64,000 bases of DNA from Leptoclinus maculatus (taxonomy: Eukaryota; Chordata; Actinopteri; Perciformes; Stichaeidae), in contig JAVDOI010000003.1 of NCBI GenBank assembly GCA_032191485.1, forward strand, positions 21,190,873 to 21,254,872, read 5' to 3'. Below are positions 13,701 to 27,100 of the stretch, one piece after another; the stretch's first letter is position 1, and every line of letters starts with the position of its first letter. The position numbers and the translations under genes were made by a program. The notes under the pieces are model-generated. The model saw only the letters and a program-made list of their open reading frames with translations. It had not been told where the DNA came from and ran no database searches.

Positions 13701-16700
13701 TTTAAGAGCCAAATTCAGGTTACTCAGGCTCTCTCCTAGCCAAATTTTGTCCCCTGCGCAGCTGAGGATCCATACGGCTTGTGAAGTGTAAAGTGTGAGA
13801 TCACAGAAGTCAATGTCAGGTTCAGGCTTGATGGGGTACGGGCTCGCCATATTTTAAACTATTTGACCTTTAAATATTTTAAACTATTTAAATTTTAAAC
13901 TTCACAAATTTCAAATTCTAAATTTTTAATTTCAACTTGGGCTCCGTTAGAAATAGATTTAACTGCGTCAGCTTTTCTGGCCTTTACGGCACTCATTCAG
14001 CAGTTCAGGAAACACACCGACCAATTACATGCATTGTAAATAATCTCACGTGACGCTACTCAGCCAATCGAATGTTTATTCCAAAATGCATTGTGAGTCG
14101 AGTGAGATTACGCAGACAGGCGGGAGACGGAGCGAGAGCAGTGAGAGAGAAGCAGTGAGAGAAGTGAGTAAGTCGGAGAACAAAGTTAACATGGCGTGCT
14201 CTAAAAAGAGAAAGGTGGACCTCGAAAACAGCTTTAACAAAGAATGGACGGACTCGTATTTGTTCATTCTTCCTGCTGGCGCTACTAAACCACTCTGTCT
14301 CATATGCTCAGATACCATGGCCATTATTCAAAGCGCCAATGTGAAACGCCACTACGAGACCAAACATACCCACTCCAATCCGAACTGAGGGCACAGAAAA
14401 TAAACGATTTAAGAGCCCAATATGAACGTTCCACCAGAATATTAACAAATTCATTCACTGCCTAACAACGTGCTTACGAATGTTCCCTGAAAGTTTCTTG
14501 GATTTTGGGTCAACATAAAAAGCCATTTACTGATGGAGAGGTTGTCAAGGAGTGCATGAGTGCAGTAGCTGGAACTTTACTTGAGGGGAAACAAAAAGAA
14601 GAGTTATGTGAAAAAATCAAGCAAATACCTGTCAGCAGCCTCAGCCACAAGGCTCATCTTTCTAAAATCAAGCACTTTCTTTTAAGATAAGTTTTTCAAA
14701 AGTTCTTTTTTGTGTATTTTATTTTTAGATGGAGCCATTATTTTACTTGAAATGAGAGAAGAACATTTATTTATGTATTTCTATGTATTATTTATAATCC
14801 ATCCAGTTAAATTTTGAAAACTGAGAATAATAATTGTTAAAATATAATTGATGTGTACTTTCTTTATTTGATTTGACAGTTGTTGACTACACAGAGACGT
14901 TACTACTACTAGACTTCTTGAATATATATATATATATATATATATGGCACTAAGTGGCGCAAGTTAGATATTATTGTAATGTTCCGGACCTTTTGGAATT
15001 TTAATTGAAGACCCCTGTTATATTAGTTATATGTAGGTTAATGGCACACTTAGTTTCTTTAACAAATCAAACACAGTTAACACAAACTTTAGATTTATTA
15101 ACGTTACCGCTTAACCACTTAACGATACTTACTATTTCTCTTCCCCATTGCTAACACCTGTCTGCTCTAAGCGCATCTAAGTCTCTCTATCTACACCTCA
15201 ACACGTACACACTGACGTTAACGTTACGCACTTTCGCGACACTTCTGACCGAACAATGAATTAAATATAACAAAGATAGCGAGCTAGACTTGACCAACCG
15301 AGTGTTTGCTAGCTAACGAATGCTAACATGAACTAACTTTACATCACATAATCATGATGGCCAGAACATAATTTAAGAACCCAGGCAGTTAAACAAAGAA
15401 GCTAGCTAACGTTAGCTATCCGACATCAGCTAGCAGACTCATTCATTCAACGTTAACCACTAACTCAGTTCTTCAGCTAACTAGCTTAATATGAGCTGAT
15501 AGCTAATGTTAGCCAGATGGCTAGATACTGTTGGCAAACTATTTTAAGAGATATAATGTTAACGTTACTCACTTAAATTAATCTTTACCGATATCCAACC
15601 AGCTCTGTGTCATCACAGTGTGTGCAGACGTTCCCTCCGTACCGCCGGATGCCGGCTGATTTAATTTCAAGTCCATTTTCAGATCACTTATTCATACATT
15701 AAATAAAAAATTGTATAAACTGAATTAAAAAAACATATTTTGCCGCGCTCAACAACACACACATGTGTGGGCTCCGTCCATTGTCATACTACACACGTGT
15801 GTGTTAAAAGGATACAGAAATTACACAAAATGTGTTAACATGCCCTTGACACAGCAGATGTGTTGAAAAAATGACACATTCCTTCTAAGAGTGTACTTGC
15901 TCCAATGCAAACGGTTTGTTCTTTCCCAACTAGGTACTATTGTACCTTTAAGAGCCAAATTCAGGTTACTCAGGCTCTCTCCTAGCCAAATTTTGTCCCC
16001 TGCGCAGCTGAGGATCCATACGGCTTGTGAAGTGTAAAGTGTGAGATCACAGAAGTCAATGTCAGGTTCAGGCTTGATGGGGTACGGGCTCGCCATATTT
16101 TAAACTATTTGACCTTTAAATATTTTAAACTATTTAAATTTTAAACTTCACAAATTTCAAATTCTAAATTTTTAATTTCAACTTGGGCTCCGTTAGAAAT
16201 AGATTTAACTGCGTCAGCTTTTCTGGCCTTTACGGCACTCATTCAGCAGTTCAGGAAACACACCGACCAATTACATGCATTGTAAATAATCTCACGTGAC
16301 GCTACTCAGCCAATCGAATGTTTATTCCAAAATGCATTGTGAGTCGAGTGAGATTACGCAGACAGGCGGGAGACGGAGCGAGAGCAGTGAGAGAGAAGCA
16401 GTGAGAGAAGTGAGTAAGTCGGAGAACAAAGTTAACATGGCGTGCTCTAAAAAGAGAAAGGTGGACCTCGAAAACAGAGCTTTAACAAAGAATGGACGGA
16501 CTCGTATTTGTTCATTCTTCCTGCTGGCGCTACTAAACCACTCTGTCTCATATGCTCAGATACCATGGCCATTATTCAAAGCGCCAATGTGAAACGCCAC
16601 TACGAGACCAAACATACCCACTCCAATCCGAACTGAGGGCACAGAAAATAAACGATTTAAGAGCCCAATATGAACGTTCCACCAGAATATTAACAAATTC

Positions 16701-17165
16701 ATTCACTGCCTAACAACGTGCTTACGAATGTTCCCTGAAAGTTTCTTGGATTTTGGGTCAACATAAAAAGCCATTTACTGATGGAGAGGTTGTCAAGGAG
16801 TGCATGAGTGCAGTAGCTGGAACTTTACTTGAGGGGAAACAAAAAGAAGAGTTATGTGAAAAAATCAAGCAAATACCTGTCAGCAGCCTCAGCCACAAGG
16901 CTCATCTTTCTAAAATCAAGCACTTTCTTTTAAGATAAGTTTTTCAAAAGTTCTTTTTTGTGTATTTTATTTTTAGATGGAGCCATTATTTTACTTGAAA
17001 TGAGAGAAGAACATTTATTTATGTATTTCTATGTATTATTTATAATCCATCCAGTTAAATTTTGAAAACTGAGAATAATAATTGTTAAAATATAATTGAT
17101 GTGTACTTTCTTTATTTGATTTGACAGTTGTCGACTACACAGAGACGTTACTACTACTAGACTTC

Positions 17166-17201
<36 letters not shown>

Positions 17202-20200
17202 CTAAGTGGCGCGAGTTAGATATTGTAATGTTCCGGACCTTTGCCCGAGGAGATTTTCTCAATCTGGACCTTTTGGAATTTTAATTGAAGACCCCTGCTC
17301 TAAATGGACCATAATTTACTAAATGAACATCATGCTGTATTGAAGAAGACTTGAAACTAGAGATTGAGACCATAAACTCATGTTTACAATGTTTACTGAG
17401 GTAATAAATCAAGAGAGGAGTAGAGTCATTTTCTCATAGACTTCTATACAACCAGAGGAGTCGCCCCCTGGTGGACATTAGAGAGAATGCAAGTTTTAAA
17501 ACACTTCTGCATTGGCTTCAGTCAGCAGAACCGGAGGTTGCCGCCTGCTAAATACACACATACATTGGTTTTCAGCTGAAAAGTGGTTTGGGGGACTAGT
17601 TACTCTTAGAGTAAACATTTTCGTTTCCGTGCCTTTGTCTTCCCCTCTGTGTTGTTGTTCGTCCTTTTGCCTTTTCCTTTCACCTTCTCTCTGTGTATCT
17701 GTAGGGAGGAGGGACAGTGTGTGGAGGGCATCATGGAGATTTTCGACATGCTGCTGGCCGCCACCTCCCGGTTTCGTGAGCTGAAGCTCCAGAGGGAGGA
17801 GTACGTCTGTCTGAAGGCCATGATCCTCCTCAACTCCAGTGAGTTTTGCTGACACAGACAAACCGCAGTCTTCACTTTATTTTCTCTACGACGGATGAGT
17901 TGGTTTGCAGCAAGTGACTAATCCTGTTCGATTCTGTCCAATCGTTACATTTGGTTCTTGCATAACCCGGATAAGTTTGTGCTTGTTTGTGGTTACTTAC
18001 ACACACACACATACATGTATATACATATACTATTTTTACTCATAGCTCCTGAATTGTATCCAATTGTCACCAATTTGGTAGTAGGACTATACCACTTTTT
18101 CTACCTCTTTTAGACATCTCATTGTTTGGATCAGGGTTCAATATCAACTCATCAAATCTGAAGCCTATTAAGTATTTGATCTGCTTATTGGATCTGAATC
18201 CTCCTGTCAAATCTGATTAGATTTCAAGATTTGTATTAAAGTGGCAATAGACAAGTTTTTGCTTCAACTTATCACTAACATTAACTTTAGAATGTAAAGT
18301 TAATGTTTTATCTGCACAATGTAATCGCTACAGAATAATGACACCATCGGCGTTTAGATTATGACTTTGCAGTTCTGTCTGCCACCGAGTGTGATGTGCC
18401 TGGAAAATCAAAGCTCCATTTACAGTTTACAGTCTGTGTTTAATGAAAGTAGCTAGCATGAGCTCCAAAGGTTACCAGATGATGTCTTGCGCCCAAAATG
18501 AGATGTGCTATGGAGCTAAATCCAGGTCAAAAGTTTTGTTCATTTGAAAAAAAGAATTTGAACCTGAAAGTTCAAGTTGTGGTCTTGAACATTGAAAAAT
18601 ACAGCAATGTATTCAAAATAAAAATAAGTGAATGAAAAGTTTTTTTGGGTTGAATATAATTTTGATTGTTCTGGAATTTTTTTTAATACATTTTTTTTTT
18701 CATTTTTCACTTTCATATATATTTTGATATTTGAGTTCTTATATTTTTCCGATTTTATATTTTCAGATTCAAATCTTTTTTTTTCAGTTTCAAATCTTTT
18801 TTTCAGTTCAGACTTTTGACCCTGATCTAACGTGGGGGGCGTGGCATCAACTGAGAGGGGCGTGTCATCATGAGTGACAGCATAACAAAGAAGCGTAATT
18901 TTTTTTTACTTGCAATCACGTGAATATGGTGTATAGAATGTGTTTAATCATAATTCTCGCGGTGCCCACGTTACCTGAAGGCACCGTGGTTGAGGAAGGT
19001 CCTCGGCCTTCTTTGTTATGCTGTCACTCATGATGCCACGCCCCTCTCAGTTGATGCCACGCCCCCCACGTTAGATCAGGGTCAAAAGTCTGAACTGAAA
19101 AAAAGATTTGAATCTGAAAATATAAAAACTGAAAAATATAAGAACTCAAATATCAAAATATATATGACCGTGAAAAATGAAAAAAAAAATGTATCCAAAA
19201 AAATTCCAGAACTGAATTAAAATTATATTCAACCCAAAAAAACTTTTCATTCACTTATTTTTATTTTGAATACATTGCTGTATTTTTCAATGTTCAAGAC
19301 CACAACTTGAACGTTCAGGTTCAAATTTATTTTCAAATGAACAAAACTTTTGACCTGCATTTAGCTCCATTAATGTGTAACATAACGTATGAGATACTGA
19401 TAAAAAATTGAAATAACATCTGCAGCTTTCTTATAGTTATAACTTGTGTTTTCAGGAGCAACTTGCTTCAAATATTGACGGTCCTGGAAGATTCTCCTGA
19501 ATTCTTTTTTTTCTTCTGTGTGGCATGATCAGATAAATAATCTGTTGGTCTGAAAAATGTATTTATTTTATACGGTAAAATTGAAGCGTACTGCATAAAT
19601 TAAATATTTACAAAATTTTTCTTTGCTGATGAAACTAACGAGGAGAGATAAAAGTCTCGATTAGGAGATTTGTTAATGTCACCGTAATGAATCCAGGTAT
19701 TTATGCCAAAATGCAACCTGCTATTTGAACTGAAACCAACTCTACCATAATAGTTTATAATAACTCTCTAAATCTTTGTACTTGTGTCCTGTCTGACAAT
19801 AACTACCATTATTATTTAATGTGGGCATGATACAAGCATTCATCACCTTCAAGCAGTCCTCCAGAAGTTGATGATATTTTGCCGATATGTCATTACAGCA
19901 ACTTACTAAGTTTGAATGACAGAGTTGACACATTGATACAAGCGTTCATATTCCCAGAATTAAGTACTATAAATAACATTGGTAAGAATATCTTTCATAG
20001 TGATTATTTTGATACAAATCTGATTTAAAAAAAGTATATACTAAAATAACCAATTTAGCAGAGATGTACACTCTTTGGGTTGAAGTTAAGTTTAAGTCAT
20101 TGAGAACTTCACAATAACAGACATTTTACAACATATTGTGCTCCAGGGTTACACTACACTAGTCTTTGGAACTGTCGGCTTGTTTGAAGAAGATTTTGGA

Positions 20201-21114
20201 TGAAATGACCTCTGAAGATGGACTTTATTGCTCTACGGCTGTCTTTTGTTTTCTTCTTTCTTTAAACCTTTCATGTGTTCCCAGCGGTCACAGTGTCCTC
20301 ACCCAGTCAACCCCTCACCCAGCACCAGCAGCAGCCACTGTGCAGGTTTCATCGAGGTGACCGACCTCTCTGCATGTTAAACAAAGTTACTCCCTAACAG
20401 ACGCACACACAGTGTCTCTGCCCGACTTAGTTCTCTCTGTTGACTCTGCTCCACTGCAGCTGGCCTTAAAAAAAAGAAAAGAACAAATTGCGAAATAAGT
20501 GAAATCGAGTCTGAAAACGTCAAAGAACAGGGGAGGGATTTTAAGATTTATGTATTTGGACAGATGGAAGTTGTGGCTCAACTGCTCAGTATGTCCTCGG
20601 TCCCGAAGGGTGGACCGGGTGATCTATAGCTTCCCCCGTCTTTTTCATCTGGAATGTCCATCATGGTGTCATTTGTGCTCTTCGATGAGCCAGATGTTTA
20701 CAAGGAGGTGGTCACTGTTTGATTAAAGAAACTCAAATTAAACTTGTAATTAGTTTTTGTTTGTGTAAATGTCGCAACTCTGATTGAAACATGGATTGAC
20801 GAGAACACGCAGCTTGGGGCAGAACGAAATCTGCCCCAAGCTGAATCTATTTGAGGACGCTGATTGGCTAAATTGTATGTCACTCATTTATATCTTTAGT
20901 CAGCATTAAAGCATCATTGGCTAAACTGCTTTATAGACCCGCCTCTTTGGGGCAGTTTCTCCAGCGCCCCAGCAGCTGAGACGTGCACACGCTGACCTGC
21001 AGACAGGCGGAGAGGACGTGCAGGAAAAGCACATATTTACCGCAGATATCATATTTTACACATATTACTGGGTGATTCCATGTTTCAAAAACACAAATAT
21101 TGTCAATTTGTATA

Positions 21115-21146
<32 letters not shown>

Positions 21147-24100
21147 TTTTTTATTATTTGTGGCTCAAGGGGGGGGCGGCGCCCTAGCGCCCTCTATGGA
21201 CCAGCCGCCACTGCTTGCAGGTGGAACCTGAAGACTGCTGCTGCACAGTGGCAGTAGGTTTTTAATGGTTCATAGGGTAAGCAAGTTGGTAATAAAGGAG
21301 GGATGTGGTGAACTGTACATTGTGTTTGTGCGGTGACGGGCAAGTTGGTAACTTGGCCTGTTACTTTTCGGGAACATAGGCGCTATAGCTCATGCCTTGA
21401 TTGGGTGAGCGGAGTTGTTTTTATGGAGGGGGGTGTGATGACCCCTCCCTTTCACCAGGGGTCTGTGTCCTGTTTTCTCCTCGGTTGTCTTCCAGGATGT
21501 TAATCGGCCACTGATGGGCGACACCTGAACTTTGGGTTGGTCCCAGCTATAAAGGCTGCCCCTCTTCTTTGGCTGTCCCTCCTCTGGGCTCCTCTCTGGT
21601 GTAGAGGACCTGGTGGCGAGGTGCCTCCTCCCTGCTCCTCTCCTCCCTGTTCCTCTTCTCCCTGCTCCTCTTCTCCCTGCCTCCTGTGTGGAGGACCTGT
21701 TTGTTTGTTTGTTTAGTTTAGTTACTGGTTCCTTGTTCCTTAAATTAATGTCTATTTATTACTTTTAAACTCGTCTTGTCTCCCTCATGTTGCGGCCTTT
21801 TGAGCCGGGTCGTGACACTATAAAAAGTCACATAAATCACACAAGCGGTAACAAAGTGTCAAGAGGAGCGGCAGCCAGCGTGCGCCAGTGTACCCTCAGT
21901 CAATCGATGGCAAGACGATCACCGTGCCACCATCGACCGCAACGAGCCTCCATCGATGCTCAGACGATCACCGCACGGAGCCTCAATCGATGGCAAGACG
22001 ATCACCGTGCCACCATCGACCGCAACGAGCCTCTATCGATGCCCAGACGATCACAGCACGAGCCACAATCGATGGCAAGACGATCACCGTGCCACCATCG
22101 ACCGCAACGAGCCTCCATCGATGCCCAGACGATCACAGCACGAGCCACAATCGATGGCAATACGATCACCGTACTGCCATCGACCGCAACGAGCCTCCAT
22201 CGATGCCCAGACGATCACAGCACGAGCCACAATCGATGGCAAGACGATCACCGTGCCACCATCGACCGCACCGTGCCACCATCGATGGCAATACGATCAC
22301 CGTACTGCCATCGACCGCAACGAGCCTCCATCGATGCCCAGACGATCACAGCACGAGCCACAATCGATGGCAAGACGATCACCGTGCCACCATCGACCGC
22401 ACCGAGCCTCAATCGATGGCAATACGATCACCGTACCACCATCGACCGCAACGAGCCTCACGCACATTTGCAGCATGAAAAGATTCTTTTCGTCCGGGAA
22501 GGTTTCTTCTCCTTTGACGGTTTCACAGGCTTATCTGTTTCTGAAATCGGAAACATCTTCCTTTTGGTCAGTGTCTCTTCTCCGCGCTTTGAGTCTGCGA
22601 CGTCCGCCTTCTCTGCGCTTTGAGTCGGCGCGGCAACTTCTGCCTCTCCGTGCTTTGAATCAGCGATTTTTTTCGTCCGGGAAGGTTTCTTCTCCTTTGA
22701 CGGTTTCACAGGCTTATCTGTTTCTGAAATCGGAAACATCTTCCTTTTGGTCAGTGTCTCTTCTCCGCGCTTTGAGTCTGCGACGTGTGCCTCCTCTGCG
22801 CTTTGAGTCTGCCTCTCCTTTGACGGTTTCGCAGGCTTATCTGTTTCTGAAATCGTAAAAACTTTATTGTTTCTCCATTCCGGAAACATCTTCCTTTTGG
22901 TCAGTGTCTCTTCTCCGCGCTTTGAGTCTGTGACGTGTGCCTCCTCTGCGCTTTGAGTCTGCCTCTCCTCTGCGGTTTGAGTTGGCGCGGCAACTTCTGC
23001 CTCTCCTCCACGCTTTGAGATGGCGACGTCCGCCTCTCCGTGCTTTGAATCAGTGATTTTTTCCGTCTGGGAAGGTTTCTTCTCCTTTGACGGTTTCGCA
23101 GGCTTATCTGTTTCTGAAATCTGAAACATCTTCCTTTTGGTCAGTGTCTCTTCTCCGCGCTTTGAGTCTGCGACGTGTGCCTCCTCTGCGCTTTGAGTCT
23201 GCCTCTCCTTTGACGGTTTCGCAGGCTTATCTGTTTCTGAAATCGTAAAAACTTTATTGTTTCTCCATTCCGGAAACATCTTCCTTTTGGTCAGTGTCTC
23301 TTCTCCGCGCTTTGAGTCTGCGACGTGTGCCTCCTCTGCGCTTTGAGTCTGCTTCTCCTCTGCGGTTTGAGTTGGCGCGGCAACTTCTGCCTCTCCTCCA
23401 CGCTTTGAGATGGCGACGTCCGCCTCTCCGTGCTTTGAATCAGCGATTTTTTCCGTCTGGGAAGGTTTCTTCTCCTTTGACGGTTTCGCAGGCTTATCTG
23501 TTTCTGAAATCGGAAACATCTTCCTTTTGGTCAGTGTCTCTTCTCCGCGCTTTGAGTCTGCGACGTGTGCCTCCTCTGCGCTTTGAGTCTGCCTCTCCTC
23601 TGCGGTTTGAGTTGGCGCGGCAACTTCTGCCTCTCCTCCACGCTTTGAGATGGCGACGTCCGCCTCTTCGTGCTTTGAATCAGCGATTTTTTCCGTCCGG
23701 GAAGGTTTCTTCTCCTTTGACGGTTTCGCAGGCTTATCTGTTTCTGAAATCGGAAACATCTTCCTTTTGGTCAGTGTCTCTTCTCCGCGCTTTGAGTCTG
23801 CGACGTGTGCCTCCTCTGCGCTTTGAGTCTGCCTCTCCTCTGCGGTTTGAGTTGGCGCGGCAACTTCTGCCTCTCCTCCACGCTTTGAGATGGCGACGTC
23901 CGCCTCTCCGTGCTTTGAATCAGCGATTTTTTCCGTCCGGGAAGGTTTCTTCTCCTTTGACGGTTTCGCAGGCTTATCTGTTTCTGAAATCGGAAACATC
24001 TTCCTTTTGGTCAGTGTCTCTTCTCCGCGCTTTGAGTCTGCGACGTGTGCCTCCTCTGCGCTTTGAGTCTGCCTCTCCTCTGCGGTTTGAGTTGGCGCGG

Positions 24101-27100
24101 CAACTTCTGCCTCTCCTCCACGCTTTGAGATGGCGACGTCCGCCTCTCCGTGCTTTGAATCAGTGATTTTTTCCGTCTGGGAAGGTTTCTTCTCCTTTGA
24201 CGGTTTCGCAGGCTTATCTGTTTCTGAAATCGGAAACATCTTCCTTTTGGTCAGTGTCTCTTCTCCGCGCTTTGAGTCTGCGACGTGTGCCTCCTCTGCG
24301 CTTTGAGTCTGCCTCTCCTCTGCGGTTTGAGTTGGCGCGGCAACTTCTGCCTCTCCTCCACGCTTTGAGATGGCGACGTCCGCCTCTCCGTGCTTTGAAT
24401 CAGTGATTTTTTCCGTCTGGGAAGGTTTCTTCTCCTTTGACGGTTTCGCAGGCTTATCTGTTTCTGAAATCGGAAACATCTTCCTTTTGGTCAGTGTCTC
24501 TTCTCCGCGCTTTGAGTCTGCGACGTGTGCCTCCTCTGCGCTTTGAGTCTGCCTCTCCTCTGCGGTTTGAGTTGGCGCGGCAACTTCTGCCTCTCCTCCA
24601 CGCTTTGAGATGGCGACGTCCGCCTCTCCGTGCTTTGAATCAGCGATTTTTTCCGTCCGGGAAGGTTTCTTCTCCTTTGACGGTTTCGCAGGCTTATCTG
24701 TTTCTGAAATCGGAAACATCTTCCTTTTGGTCAGTGTCTCTTCTCCGCGCTTTGAGTCTGCGACGTGTGCCTCCTCTGCGCTTTGAGTCTGCCTCTCCTC
24801 TGCGGTTTGAGTTGGCGCGGCAACTTCTGCCTCTCCTCCACGCTTTGAGATGGCGACGTCCGCCTCTCCGTGCTTTGAATCAGCGATTGTTTCCGTCTGG
24901 GAAGGTTTCTTCTCCTTTGACGGTTTCGCAGGCTTATCTGTTTCTGAAATCGGAAACATCTTCCTTTTGGTCAGTGTCTCTTCTCCGCGCTTTGAGTCTG
25001 CGACGTGTGCCTCCTCTGCGCTTTGAGTCTGCCTCTCCTCTGCGGTTTGAGTTGGCGCGGCAACTTCTGCCTCTCCTCCACGCTTTGAGATGGCGACGTC
25101 CGCCTCTCCGTGCTTTGAATCAGCGATTTTTTCCGTCCGAGAAGGTTTCTTCTCCTTTGACGGTTTCGCAGGCTTATCTGTTTCTGAAATCGGAAACATC
25201 TTCCTTTTGGTCAGTGTCTCTTCTCCGCGCTTTGAGTCTGCGACGTGTGCCTCCTCTGCGCTTTGAGTCTGCCTCTCCTCTGCGGTTTGAGTTGGCGCGG
25301 CAACTTCTGCCTCTCCTCCACGCTTTGAGATGGCGACGTCCGCCTCTCCGTGCTTTGAATCAGCGATTTTTTCCGTCCGGGAAGGTTTCTTCTCCTTTGA
25401 CGGTTTCGCAGGCTTATCTGTTTCTGAAATCTTAACAACTTTATTGTTTCTCCATTCTGGAAACATCTTCCTTTTGGTCAGTGTCTCTTCTCCGCGCTTT
25501 GAGTCTGCGACGTGTGCCTCCTCTGCGCTTTGAGTCTGCCTCTCCTTTGACGGTTTCGCAGGCTTATCTGTTTCTGAAATCGTAAAAACTTTATTGTTTC
25601 TCCATTCCGGAAACATCTTCCTTTTGGTCAGTGTCTCTTCTCCGCGCTTTGAGTCTGCGACGTGTGCCTCCTCTGCGCTTTGAGTCTGCCTCTCCTCTGC
25701 GGTTTGAGTTGGCGCGGCAACTTCTGCCTCTCCTCCACGCTTTGAGATGGCGACGTCCGCCTCTCCGTGCTTTGAATCAGTGATTTTTTCCGTCTGGGAA
25801 GGTTTCTTCTCCTTTGACGGTTTCGCAGGCTTATCTGTTTCTGAAATCGGAAACATCTTCCTTTTGGTCAGTGTCTCTTCTCCGCGCTTTGAGTCTGCGA
25901 CGTGTGCCTCCTCTGCGCTTTGAGTCTGCCTCTCCTCTGCGGTTTGAGTTGGCGCGGCAACTTCTGCCTCTCCTCCACGCTTTGAGATGGCGACGTCCGC
26001 CTCTCCGTGCTTTGAATCAGCGATTTTTTCCGTCCGGGAAGGTTTCTTCTCCTTTGACGGTTTCGCAGGCTTATCTGTTTCTGAAATCGGAAACATCTTC
26101 CTTTTGGTCAGTGTCTCTTCTCCGCGCTTTGAGTCTGCGACGTGTGCCTCCTCTGCGCTTTGAGTCTGCCTCTCCTCTGCGGTTTGAGTTGGCGCGGCAA
26201 CTTCTGCCTCTCCTCCACGCTTTGAGATGGCGACGTCCGCCTCTCCGTGCTTTGAATCAGCGATTGTTTCCGTCTGGGAAGGTTTCTTCTCCTTTGACGG
26301 TTTCGCAGGCTTATCTGTTTCTGAAATCGGAAACATCTTCCTTTTGGTCAGTGTCTCTTCTCCGCGCTTTGAGTCTGCGACGTGTGCCTCCTCTGCGCTT
26401 TGAGTCTGCCTCTCCTCTGCGGTTTGAGTTGGCGCGGCAACTTCTGCCTCTCCTCCACGCTTTGAGATGGCGACGTCCGCCTCTCCGTGCTTTGAATCAG
26501 TGATTTTTTCCGTCTGGGAAGGTTTCTTCTCCTTTGACGGTTTCGCAGGCTTATCTGTTTCTGAAATCGGAAACATCTTCCTTTTGGTCAGTGTCTCTTC
26601 TCCGCGCTTTGAGTCTGTGACGTGTGCCTCCTCTGCGCTTTGAGTCTGCCTCTCCTCTGCGGTTTGAGTTGGCGCGGCAACTTCTGCCTCTCCTCCACGC
26701 TTTGAGATGGCGACGTCCGCCTCTCCGTGCTTTGAATCAGCGATTTTTTCCGTCTGGGAAGGTTTCTTCTCCTTTGACGGTTTCGCAGGCTTATCTGTTT
26801 CTGAAATCGGAAACATCTTCCTTTTGGTCAGTGTCTCTTCTCCGCGCTTTGAGTCTGCGACGTGTGCCTCCTCTGCGCTTTGAGTCTGCCTCTCCTCTGC
26901 GGTTTGAGTTGGCGCGGCAACTTTTGCCTCTCCTCCACGCTTTGAGATGGCGACGTCCGCCTCTCCGTGCTTTGAATCAGCGATTTTTTCCGTCCGGGAA
27001 GGTTTCTTCTCCTTTGACGGTTTCGCAGGCTTATCTGTTTCTGAAATCGGAAACATCTTCCTTTTGGTCAGTGTCTCTTCTCCGCGCTTTGAGTCTGCGA

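Larger units (their letters stand above)
8463..17297 (+). mobile_element. composite hAT-type DNA transposon array, 8.8 kb, with 8-bp target duplication
   Basis: The segment begins CAGGGGTC (8463-8470) and ends GACCCCTG (17290-17297), perfect 8-bp inverted ends. It is flanked on both sides by CTCTAAAT (8455-8462 and 17298-17305), the 8-bp duplication typical of hAT elements and close to the nTCTAGAn preference. Inside are four direct hAT segments separated by three spacer copies. Remnant reading frames include an SKKRKV nuclear-localisation-like string and a BED-type zinc finger, as in transposase relatives of ZBED/GTF2IRD2 proteins (family knowledge). No copy encodes a complete transposase. 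The insertion sits in intron 5 of esr2a and interrupts an older interspersed repeat. Confidence 0.85.

Noticed and set aside
8674..16938. hAT-derived ORFs as functional genes
   Set aside because: Each holds only a finger region and a short second fragment, with stops, frameshifts and no catalytic core; they are transposon remnants.
21787..22858. Three overlapping plus-strand ORFs of 278, 196 and 300 codons
   Set aside because: The 82-bp period rotates frames and the unit has no stop, so all three frames are open by construction; they run on into the 240-bp array.
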